A DNA stretch of 64,000 bases. Source: Uranotaenia lowii (taxonomy: Eukaryota > Arthropoda > Insecta > Diptera > Culicidae). Position 1 is the stretch's first letter; the number at the start of each line of letters is the position of its first letter. Of the stretch, positions 48,424 through 58,487 are shown one piece after another. Location of the stretch: the NCBI RefSeq assembly GCF_029784155.1, contig NC_073692.1:160051582-160115581 (forward strand), written 5' to 3'. The notes beneath the pieces are model-generated. The model saw only the letters and a list, made by a program, of their open reading frames with translations. It did not search any database and had not been told where the DNA came from. The translations under genes were made by a program, and so were the position numbers.

Positions 48424-48586
48424 CTTTTTGGAATGTAACGGCCATCACGAAAACCGTAGCCAGCAACATAATTCCGTATTTGGCCATTTTCGTTAGCTGC
48501 AGTAGTTGCTCCCTTGAAGTTCTTCCGAAAGGTTTTTTGAAAAACCAAAAATCTAGCACTAGTATTACACGCACCAAACAAGAATC
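48424..48586 (-). CDS. Exon with start codon and signal peptide of an unidentified secreted protein (partial)
   Basis: On the minus strand an acceptor (GTTTGTTTGCAG, ending 48587) opens this exon. About 100 bases of leader precede ATG at 48487-48485 in the context ACGAAAATGG. The frame gives 21 codons, MAKYGIMLLATVFVMAV..., then ends one base into a codon at 48424, followed by the consensus donor GTAAGT (48423-48418). The peptide has a short basic start and a hydrophobic core, as expected of a secretory signal. The start, length and donor agree, so this is probably a genuine 5' coding exon of a secreted or membrane protein. Reading on past the donor gives a G-rich repeat and no sensible domain, which supports splicing. 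Downstream exons, and hence the identity, were not found to the left. Regulation probably comes from the GC-rich region upstream. Confidence 0.6.
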
Positions 48587-49076
48587 CTGCAAACAAACAA
48601 ACCGCAAAATGTGATACGCAAAAAATTTCAACTTTTCAACTAATAAGTGTGGTTAAAATTGGAAGCTGCCCAAGCCCAAACCCAAACACCACTTGTTCGT
48701 CGAATCCAGCTGAACTTGTTGCTGCACACTTCACTTTTTTTTCCTGTAATCTTATATTTTCGGACTTGACAGCATCCAATCCAAACTAACTATTTTCCAA
48801 TCGAAGCACTTGAGTAGCATCCCCCCAAGAATCCAGATTTCGAGGGATCGAGATGTGTTTACACTTTGAAATAGAGTTGTTACGTAGTAGAGTATTCAAA
48901 AGCCAAAAAAAGTTTCACGCTCACGCACGAAATGCTACAACAGCCAAATCGGACAGGTCGAGATCATGAACTTGGCGACGGCAGCAACACGTTTTCGTAA
49001 CCGCGGAGTACAATTCAAAACCTGACTTGGGTCAGGTCAGTTTTTTTTTGTTTTGCTCTCACACAAAATTACTTAC

Positions 49077-49157
49077 ACAAAACTTTATTCAAAGCTGTTC
49101 GCAGGTTTTGGGGCGGAGATCGATTTCGGCCGGGGGGTGATTCGATACTGATTTACT
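49077..49157 (-). other. Possible non-coding first exon of the secreted-protein gene
   Basis: A donor GTAAGT occurs at 49076-49071 on the minus strand. An arthropod-type initiator TCAGT lies at 49159-49155, with a second at 49151-49147. Together they would define an 80-base leader exon joined to the acceptor at 48587 across a 490-base intron. This is an inference from motifs only. Confidence 0.35.
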
Positions 49158-49500
49158 GAAGTCGGCGTAGGGGGCGCGCAAAGAAAAGAAAACGTTCGAA
49201 CTGGTAGGCGTCTGTTGAACGACTGTTGGCCTGGGACCGCCGTCGTCGGTTGTTTTCCGCGCTAGGAAGCGAAGCCGCCGCGACGCGAACCGATATATGG
49301 TGTGTGTTGTTCATTCATCCGTCCGTTTGCCGCGCGCCGCCGTTTTTTTTCGTTGTCGTCCACGTGTGTTGCGAATGAATGATGATGCTGCTCCGCGGCG
49401 ATGCAAGCAATTTTCCACGACAACAATCCGCGAACTTGGCCGCCCAGCAACCTCTCTCGAATGTGTGTTGTTTTAGCGGTTGACCACTTCAACTAGGAGG
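49078..49500 (-). promoter_or_regulatory. GC- and CpG-rich promoter-like region
   Basis: This is the most GC-rich stretch of the window, dense in CpG and with CGGCGG/CGCGCG runs, and it lies just upstream of the signal-peptide exon. A TATATATCGG-type sequence is near 49290-49300 on either strand. The position fits a promoter reading leftward; an unseen gene reading rightward is also possible. Confidence 0.4.
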
Positions 49501-49661
49501 TGTTGAATTTTTAAAACTCTTCTTATTATTTATTTCCAATAAATGGTCCTCTTTTATTGATATATTTTCAACAAGAAGCAAATCATGTTGTTAACTACGG
49601 ATCATTTTGACGTTTTTTTTTTTTTAGTTTTCTAAGGGTAAATATTCTCAAATGACTTTTG

Positions 49662-51000
49662 CAGGGCTAGAAGTTGGCCACTTTTTAATAACTTTGTCAC
49701 TTTTTTCAGACTGGTCACTCAGATGTAACTTATTTTGAAATTTGGTCACTAAAGTCACATTTTCCAATAATTACTTTACAATTGAGCTAGTATTCATTTT
49801 TTTTCTAATTATTGAAAATTTCGTTTTTGTTAATCGTTTCTACGTGTCTTGAAAGTATTTATATCAGGTTTACCCCAAGAATTACATCAATTTGACGTGT
49901 TTCTTTTTTCCCTCTTTTTTCCTTTTTTCGTAAACCTATGAAAACTAATATTCACCACATCTAAGTGCAAAATTGCTAAAAGTAATAGAACTTTTGAAAA
50001 TGGCATGGCAGGTTACATTTGCATGTTATTATTAATTAATGCTCTTTGTTGAATTACTTGTGAGGTAAACTTGTTAAAAGTGACTTCATCGAATCGAAAA
50101 AATCAGTTTATTTATTTCAAAGTTTGTATATTTATAGACATTATGACTGGAGCGCATTAAAAAACACGAATTGGTAGTTGGATATCCTTCAAAAGATAGC
50201 TTGGAATCAATCAGTTATCTCTCCACCTTTTCGGAGGTTGGCTCATGAATTTTTACAGTATTTTGTGGAACTTCTGAAATGCTTCCAAAAAAAATTTAGG
50301 TGCTTTTTTTAAAGTTTACGAGGCACTCTAAAACCTCATAAAACCTTTTCAATTTTTAAAGATTTTTTAAAATTCTGCTCGAGGTTTCATTTTTATTAAC
50401 ACATGTTCTTTGAGTTATTTTGAATTAACAAATTATATTCTACGGAGAAGATTATTTTCGTTAAATTTGTGCGCTTTTTTGTGTGAACATGTAGAATTGA
50501 TATTTTTTTTTACTAAGCTTCTGTAAATCTTTTGTCAATCTTCTATCAACATTCAACATACTGTTGTTAGCTATTTTCATTCTTGTATCAATTTGTTGTC
50601 ACTTTTTTAAGAGGATCTTCCAATTTTTACGTCATGACTTTTTTTATTTATGTCATTTTTTATTCAAAGTTGCACCAATCTTTACATAACCTTAAGTCTA
50701 TTCTTCAAACTTTTCGTCAAACAGAATTTTAGAATTCTGTAGTCGCTATTCTTAAATAATCAAAACTCATTTAGGTAAAAAAAAATTTTTGTCCAACATA
50801 TGCCTTTCTATTAGTGGGACCAAGAGCCTTTTAAAAAACTTTGTTTTCAACAAGCAAAATTGTCCTGGAATCAATCTAAAGGAATTTTGGAATCACTATT
50901 GAACTAGTTTTCGACTTGATCTGGTCACTATTTTTACCCTAATTTTACCTAAAAATAACTGTTTTGCCCCTTTTTTGTCTCATGATCGCTTCTAGCCCTG
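49662..51000. mobile_element. CAG-ended TIR element built on TGGTCACT words
   Basis: Left end CAGGGCTAGAAG and right end CTTCTAGCCCTG are perfect inverted repeats. CTTTTG is directly repeated outside (49656-49661 and 51001-51006). Subterminal words GTCACTTTTT, TGGTCACT and AAAGTCAC recur near the left end and TGGTCACT near the right. There is no transposase frame in 1.34 kb. The flanking duplication is 6 bp at most, so superfamily assignment is open. Confidence 0.7.
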
Positions 51001-51485
51001 CTTTTGATCTTTCAGAAGAATCAAGTAAAGTTGAAAACCACCTAAAAAAAATACTTTCTCTTTTAAACCAGAGTTTTTATAGATATTGCGGTTTCAAACT
51101 TCAAAGTTTTGCCCGGTTTCATGCTTGGAAACGATGATCTTTCCCGGTTTAACTTATACTGGTATCCGAATATAATAGAAATCCAAGTTTCCGTTTCATA
51201 CATAAAAGACTTTGAGAGCTTTAGAAAAAAAAATTGAAGAGATTGTATATAAGACACATCCACAAGTTTTTCGTAGAGTTACGATATCTTTATTTTTCTC
51301 TTTTTCATTTCAATTCACGGAAATTTAATGTTTTATAACAATTTCGTTCTTAAACACTTTTTAAAGTTTGCAATGAGAACTTCAAGATTTAACCATTAGT
51401 AAATCATTAATTATTCTAATTGTAGTGCCTCTATTTTTATCTTGTTATCGAAAGTGGCGCACGGTGTGTTTATAGAAGATGCTTA

Positions 51486-52543
51486 AAGGGTGATGGTCAA
51501 AATTTGATCAAGGGAAAACGCGTGTAAATCGGTGAAATCGTTTATTTAAAAAATCAAATTAAATTTATTTTTCAAGTTTAATTAGAAAAAATTCAGGAAA
51601 ATATTCAGTTAGGCTTCCGCTTTTCCAAATCCGAATTGCCGGGCCTTACGCTTAACCCCTGCCATCAGATTTTGTACAGCCACTTTGTTCACCTTCTTCG
51701 CCGCAGAAAGCCAGTTTGCCTTGAACTGCTGCTAGTCCTTAGCAGTTTTTTTTTGGTCTTCTTTAGGTTCCACCTGCACGTTGTTGGCGGCTTACCACTC
51801 AATGGCCTTTTTACCGTAATGGCAAGATGCCGAATCCGGCCAAAACAGTACGGAACAACCGTGTTTCTTCAGGAAAGGCAGCAGACGTTTATTCAAACAC
51901 TCTTTCACGTAAATTTCTTGGTTGACAGTCCCGGAAGCTATGAAAATGCTGCTTTTCAAGTGAGTCACAGTTACAGATGGCTTGCCAAACAAGATATTTC
52001 TTCGCGAACTTTGACAGATTTGAAAATATCTGCTACCTTTCCCCTTCCTTTTGCCGTATAAAACTCCTGTCCCGGAAGCTGCTTGTAGTCGGCTTTGACG
52101 TAGGTTTCATCGTCCATTACCACGCAGTCAAACTTCGTCAGCATCGTCGTGTACAGCCTCCGGGATCGCGCTTTGGCCGTCGTATTTTGTTTATCATCGC
52201 GATTTGGAGTCACTACCTTCTTGTAAGTCGATAGTCCGGCTCGTTTTTTGTCTCGATGCACGGTTGTAGACGATACACCCAGCTTATTCGCGGCATCTCG
52301 GAGAGAGAGGTTAGAGTTTCGCTTGAAACTACCGGCAACTCTCTTTGTCGTCCCAGCGGCTTCCGGTTTTCGATTTCTTCCCGATCTAGACTTCCTGGCT
52401 GTCGACAAACGTTCCCCAAACACTTTAATTACATTTGTAACGGTTGATTTGGCAACTTTTAGCGATTTTGCCAGCTTTGCGTGCGAGTAGCTCGGATTTT
52501 CGCGATGCGCGAGCAAAATGAGGAGTGTTCAGGTACCACCCTT
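51486..52543 (-). pseudogene. ITmD37E element, complete ends, catalytic Glu deleted
   Basis: A third DD37E copy with its ends visible: AAGGGTGATGGTCAAAATTT and (reverse strand) AAGGGTGGTACCTGAACACT, with TA outside each. The transposase reads leftward from about 52516: KSLKVAKSTVTNVIKVFGE (first helix-turn-helix), a GRPR-like basic patch, KLGVSSTTVHR (second helix-turn-helix) and MDDETYVKADYKQLPGQEFY with the first Asp. After FKSVKV the frame shifts, then continues with VNQEIYVKECLNKRLLPF and the second Asp in FWPDSASCHY. At AIEW a TAA follows (51807-51805), and the segment holding PPNCP...RPIE, with the catalytic Glu, is missing. The C-terminus (VQNLMAGVKRKAR) survives to about 51610. No ATG remains at the N-terminus. 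It cannot encode an active enzyme, but the ends could still be mobilised in trans. Confidence 0.9.
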
Positions 52544-52545
52544 TA

Positions 52546-53690
52546 TGCATCATTTTTGTATTTTTCTTATTATATCAGCTATAGGGACAGAAAGATGTAA
52601 AATTAAGTTCGAATAGAACCAAAAATTACTTTAATTGGTGTCACAGCGTACCAAACCAGTCACACAAAAAGTTCAATTTTTTGGGTTACGAGAAATCACA
52701 GAACACAGAATTTTGAAATATTCACTGTTTTCACAGATTTCCATAATTATAATTTTTTGGTCAATATTTAGATTTCTTACTTTGAATTAGAAAAGCATGA
52801 TAAAATTTTCAATGTAAACTGATTTTCACCACCTAAAATATAAAAAGACCAAATTTATCATGAATTTTTATAAAATGAAAAACATTAGTATCACGGAAAT
52901 CCATCACAGAATTTTTGGATCAAATCACAAAAAATCAGAATTTTTTTTCTAAAAAACCCCTTGATTTAGAGCACTTTATTTAGTTGTACAGTTTTTTTGT
53001 CTTGCAAAATCTGTAATTTAAAGCATCTTCTTTGAATAATCTTTTGTATTACTGACTTTGTCGTTACCTTCAAAAGTTGTTCGGGGCAATATGACCCGAA
53101 ACGTGCACATTCAAATAATCAATCAAATATACTAACGAATTTAATTTTTTGAGATAAAAAAACCAAATGTTGACTTTAGAGCATCGATTGTTTCAAAATT
53201 AAATACAACGAATCCAAGTGAAAATTGGATATCTTTTTTGAAGTAAGAAATAAATTTCAACGGATATTTTGAGAACAACTTTGGAACGCTAAGTTTTTGT
53301 TATTTACGTAAAAACATTATTTAATTTTTGAACTTTAAAATCTTCAAAGATGAAATTTAATTGAAGTTTTCACAGTTACACAAAGATTAGGGATTGAGAG
53401 CTATTAAAGATGTTTACAGTACTAAATGGTTCGCTCAAGATCATATTTTAGTTCCACTCAAAATCAGCGAAGTTCCGCTCAAGATCAGAATTATTACTTC
53501 AGTAAAACAGCTCTAAAACTCTAAAATATTTTACAAATCATCATTAGAAAGCAGAAACCAAGATCTATCCGATGAACAGAAAAAATACTTCTGATATGAC
53601 CCATATTCATATCGCTTGATCAACTGTTCCGAGTTGCGTCGAATTGAGCCATTTAGTTCCGCTCAAGATCATTTACCCTACCATCTGCTA
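52546..53690. other. AT-rich stretch; GTTCCGCTCAAGATCA words
   Basis: No gene. The word GTTC(C)(G/A)CTCAA(G/A)ATCA occurs four times between 53430 and 53675. Element ends were not resolved. Confidence 0.4.
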
Positions 53691-54560
53691 GATTGGCACT
53701 CAAGTTTAAAAAAAAAATGTATGGGAGCTCCCCCTTTCCTATCGAATCAGTGAAAGGAGGAAGAAGTCTTAAACAATCATAGAAATTCTACTCAAATATG
53801 CTCTGCTATATTATTTGATTAATAAGTTCTTGAGTGATCAAAAAATATTGTATGACAACATCTCTCCTCCTTCCCCTCTTCCCGTTGCAGAGAAGGAAGG
53901 GTCTTGAAACATATAAAAAACATTTCTCATACTCGAATATGATTCCATGATAAACTTGGTGGGGCTTGTGATATAGCTCAGTTGACAAGTCTGTTGTCTC
54001 CTGAGCCGATGTCCGCGAGTTCGAGCCCCAGAACGCAGTTGTACCGGATAGTTTCTCAATAACGATCCGCCAACTGTAACGTTGATAAAGTCGCGAATGC
54101 CATAAAGATGGTTAAACGACTATAATCGAAACAAAAAAAAATGATAAACTTGGTTTTTTATTCAATTAGTTCTCGAGTAATGCATAAAAAGGAGACCTTG
54201 GAAAGACATATGGGTCTCAAATTTGACTCGCAGCCTTATACCTTCCTATGTGAAACTTAGATTCAATAGCATGATTAGTTCCCCTTTGTTTCTCCCCAAT
54301 CGAAGAAGGTGGAGTTCCAAATAATCATTCTCGTACCCACATGGGTGGATGTTAAATTTGGATTCATTTGCTTGATGGGTTCTCGAATTTTGCAAAACAA
54401 TGTATGGGAGGCCCCTCTCCCTTTTCTATAACCTCACTGGAAAGGAGGAGGAGTCTCAAACCATCTTTAAAATACTCTTCCTACTCATATTCCCTCGCAT
54501 GCCAAATTTGGTTCCGTTTGCTTGATTAATTCTCGAGTTGTGCGAAAAATTGTATGGGAG
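53690..54560 (-). repeat. Minisatellite array, inverted relative to 27590-29240
   Basis: Units share GCCAAATTTGG(T)TTCC(G/A)TTTGCTTGAT, (A/T)ATTCTCGAGTT, TGTATGGGAG and CTCACTGGAAAGGAGGAGGA. At least five units are visible. A SINE interrupts the array at 53961-54140. Confidence 0.8.
53961..54140 (+). mobile_element. tRNA-derived SINE, copy 2
   Basis: Same family as 1369-1561: A-box TAGCTCAGTTGA near 53975, B-box GAGTTCGAGCCC near 54017, the same body and an A9 tail. The perfect 14-bp duplication ATGATAAACTTGGT flanks it (53947-53960 and 54141-54154). Close similarity to copy 1 suggests recent activity. Confidence 0.93.
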
Positions 54561-55079
54561 CCAAACATCACTCAATAATCGTTTGTTATTTTTCTACAGA
54601 ACACAATTTATGCATAAAATGTTTGTTTTTATATAAGATTATCCTTTTTCGAAAAAAAAAACTTTTTTTCTTTGCTTTTTAATTTACCGTAGACGTTAAA
54701 GGACATATCTTATCATTGGACGGTCAAAGAAATGTTCAATAAAAGGCCGTTATTGTGCACAGCAAAAACCTAAACAGAAAAACTTCGTATCCTTTTTCTT
54801 TCGGAATTCAAAATTATCCTTCGTTCTCAATTCATTTCCGTTTTGAATAAGATGGTAGAAAAACATGTTCAAACTGAGAATCAATTTAACAATTTCTTAA
54901 CTGTTTCAAAATCTATCTGTTTTATAATCTTAATTGTTCTGTAAGTTTCCACAATTTTTTAAAATATTTACCAAAATATAAGGTATAAATTTATCAGATT
55001 AACACGTCTAAGCATAATACTAAAATAAGCTTCAATTGAGTGAAAAAAAAAAACAAATGTATATAAGGGGTTCTCACCA
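54561..55079. other. AT-rich stretch, nothing recognised
   Basis: No coding or repeat feature seen. Confidence 0.45.
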
Positions 55080-55640
55080 GGCTTAACAATTCTAAACAAT
55101 TTTGTTTCAGTATTTTGGACTAAACGGAAAAAATAGTATCATCGGCCAGCGGTGTTTAAACTCGCCTCGGAAAGAATCATTCGGCTGATTTTTTCCGAGT
55201 TTAACTTGTTGTGTGCAGATTGATTTTATCTTCGTTCCAATCATGACGTGATTGCACACAAAACGAAGAGAACAGTTCCGAGTTGATGTTTCCCCCTCCT
55301 CGCAGGAATAAAATCACACCAATGAAACAACAGAACGAAGCTTACCGTACACGAATGCTCACGAGCGATCGTTGCCCGACGGACCGAGTTAACATTCCTC
55401 GCACCCTTCTCTCGCTCGTTTCCCGTTCCCTTGTATCTATCACTTTTAGCCACGCCCCCATGCGTTGTCCGATTGATGTGTTCGGCTGCCGAACGAAAAC
55501 GATTTTTTCTTTAATTCGCTGAACTGTTCGTTTGCTTCGCTGATGTTTCTCCCCCGATTGCTGTTTACTCCTGCCGAGTTTACCCGAAGCTTACTTCCTG
55601 ATGCTTTCCGAGTTGAACTTTAGATAGCATCATTGCAGAT
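55080..55640 (-). repeat. Dispersed repeat, copy 2, longer and structured
   Basis: 55217-55430 is the inverted relative of 8620-8835. The surroundings carry dyads such as GTTCGGCTGCCGAAC (55485-55499) and AAACTCG/CGAGTTT, and repeated CCGAGTT words, comparable to those in the 44839-45569 element. It could be an LTR or a TIR element; ends are not resolved. Confidence 0.5.
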
Positions 55641-57060
55641 CGAGTTTAACGAAATAAAATCGTTCTGCAAAGAAGGGCAAAGTGCGAGTATGTAGACTCG
55701 CGATTTTAACATCTCTGTCATCGGCACGTTCTAACATCGGGACAACATTAATCGAAATCCAAATCGGTGTCGGTTGAGCTTGAAAAAAAATGTTCGAATA
55801 GGTACAAACGCTATCGAGAATGGAGGAAAAAATGTAAACAACTTTTGCGATTGAGTCAAAGTAGTTCCCTACACCTACATATGCATGTATGTTCTTCTTG
55901 TAGTGTGTTGGATTAGTCCCAAAACATCCGAACCAAGTAGATCCGATCGTGACTGTTTGGTGGTCAAATTCAGTGACGTAATCGATCAGTCGCGTTTTAA
56001 TGATCGAGCTTGATTGTTGTGAATTTGTTTGATATTTCGTTGACATTATGACTGTTCGAAAGGTTATGGAATCAATGACGATTGTGTCTGTTCTGTGTTT
56101 GAACCATAGTAACTTAACCTAGAGAATACCTATTCTGTCAGTTCAATTTCTGTCTGAATTCCTCTTATTTTGTTATACACATAAAACATCTTTTAGGAAA
56201 AAATCACTTTTTTTTTTATTTTTAAAACCTTTTTTGGTATCTTTTTTTATTCAAAGAAATGAAAACTTCCAGGGAAAAAACAGACACGATATACGGCAGA
56301 TACCTACATTGACAATAAAGTAACGAATTATTGCCCTCGCGTCGTGAGAAAACAAGCCATCGTGCATTGGTCGTTGCGGACGAGTAATCTTGAGACGCAA
56401 TTTGCTGAACACTCCCCCTACAATAAGAATGCAAAGTGTTCATTTTGTATTTCTGGACGTTTCGTTTCAACAGGTGGCCAGGTTAGGTTAGGTTTATGAA
56501 ACACAGAAATGGTAAAGCGTTTGGCGCAACAGTAGAACTTGAATTAAAGCTCGTAATTAAGCGTACTTAACAAACAGCTTGTTTCTGCATGTGTTTGTGA
56601 GAGTTGGTTTTCGCGCATATGAATACTGAAGTACTACTGAGATGAAAGCTTTCAGATGGAAGAGTTCTGAGCCGGCTAGGTCCGTAGACTTTTTGTTTTT
56701 TTTTTAATACGAAAGGTATTGAGTTGATAATCTTACTAAAGAAATTACCATTTTTTTTTTGAAGAAATTAATATGAATAAAACATTTATTTCCATAAAAC
56801 AGCAGTATTCTGGTGAAATATTTGTTTTAATTTAGGCTTTAAAAGAATTATTCATTTCAAGCAGTCGCTAGTGAAGAAAAAAGTTTTTAAAGAAAAACCA
56901 ATTTTTTAGCTCCTCCCGAGCAAAACACCTTTAAATCCCATTCACGCTTGAGACTCAAGCAACCTCTCCTCCCCATGGTCAGATCTAGCTGAAGTTTGGC
57001 ATATGACCTTTTGGTAAGCTACCGATCAATTTTACGTTGGACTGAGTGAGATTTTTCATC
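55641..57060. other. Stretch without recognised gene
   Basis: A 138-codon minus frame (56046-55630) exists but resembles no family and has no splice or promoter support. A GGTTAGGTTAGG pair near 56483 is too short to be telomeric. Confidence 0.4.
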
Positions 57061-58487
57061 TTTAATCTTTCCTATAGTAAGATTTTTTTTATCGTCTAGG
57101 TTTATTCACATTGTAAGTAAAATTTATAACCATTTACATTTCGATCTGTTCTAGTTGTTTCTATTAGATAACATAATAACAAGGAAAACTTTTTAATAAG
57201 CAAATCTTTAGTGTTTCTAGGAAAGTTTCGAAAGCTAAGGGTTCTCCTGTCGATGGCCAAGAATAGTCGTCTTTGGTAGTTCCATATTAATTTCGTGTTA
57301 CCGCATTCGAACAGAACATGCTCCAAATTATCCGTAGTTCCAGGACACAGGTCACAAAATGGATCAGCTCTCATTCCTCTTCTGAATAGCAGCTCATTGT
57401 TCGCTAGTTTGTTGTGTATGATTATAAACCATGTGGAACGTCGATTCGATTAAATGTGTTTAGAGTGAATGTTCTTGAAGATCCTTTTCCATTCTCTCTG
57501 TGGATTTTCTTGAATTATCTTCGGATTCTTCAGTCGTTGGAGATAGAATTGGTAAATGCTCAACGAGTAAGGAGCCCGGCGGATACAATCTGGCAAAAAC
57601 ACTGATTCCTGCACAACGCTGCTTATATGAGAATATTTCCTGGGAATTGTAGATATATTTGGAGGACTGTCATTATTTTCCAGATAGCTCCACATATAGT
57701 GAAGATTCGATCCAGCTCGCAGTAACCTATTAATCAGCAATGATTTGGATTTCAGTATTGGTGAATGAAGGCTGAGTCCTCCTCTTTCCTTTGGAAGAAT
57801 CATAGTTTCGAAAGCCACTCTGTTCCACGATCTGCCATGCCAAATAAACTTTCCAATTTGCGATGTTATTCTTCCAGCATACTTGTTTGGTAACGGAAGT
57901 GTTGATGCAATATGCCACAATTTTGATGATATGTAGGTATTAATTAGGATAACTTTTTGGCATATATTCAATGTTCTGACATTGTTCATCCATAGTTTCG
58001 TTTGAAAATTTCGAATAGTCTTCTGCCAATTTTCATCGATGATGCTTTCGAAATGTTCACCGGAGTATAAACCTAAAATTTTCACCCTAGGTTCTATTCG
58101 TAACCAGTTGCTATTTTGGGTTAGAGTAATATTCCCAATTTTTGTTTCTACAGTTTTCAGAGGATTTAGTAACGCTCCAGAAACCTGTTGAAAGTCGTGA
58201 ATTAAGTTTACCAGAGTCATTAGTTGGTTCTCGTTTCCCACGAAGATCGAAATATCATCGGCATATGCATTTAGTACTGACTCTGGAATCGTTGAACTAA
58301 TTTTGTCCAGCAGTGGCTGTATGTAAAGGACGAATAACAACATAGATAGTGGATCACCTTGGCGAACGGAGCATTGAATCCTGAATTCACTAGATAACTT
58401 CCCGTTGATCAAAACTCTTGAGTAGCTGTTATTAAAGAAGGATAGTAACAGATTAATAAGGCTCACGTTGAAATTCATTTTTTGCAT

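Noticed and set aside
55630..56046. 138-codon minus-strand frame
   Set aside because: No recognisable domain, no promoter or splice support; its length is within the tail expected by chance in 64 kb.
56483..56496. GGTTAGGTTAGG, resembling insect telomere repeat TTAGG
   Set aside because: Only two units; dipterans generally lack TTAGG telomeres, and there is no array.
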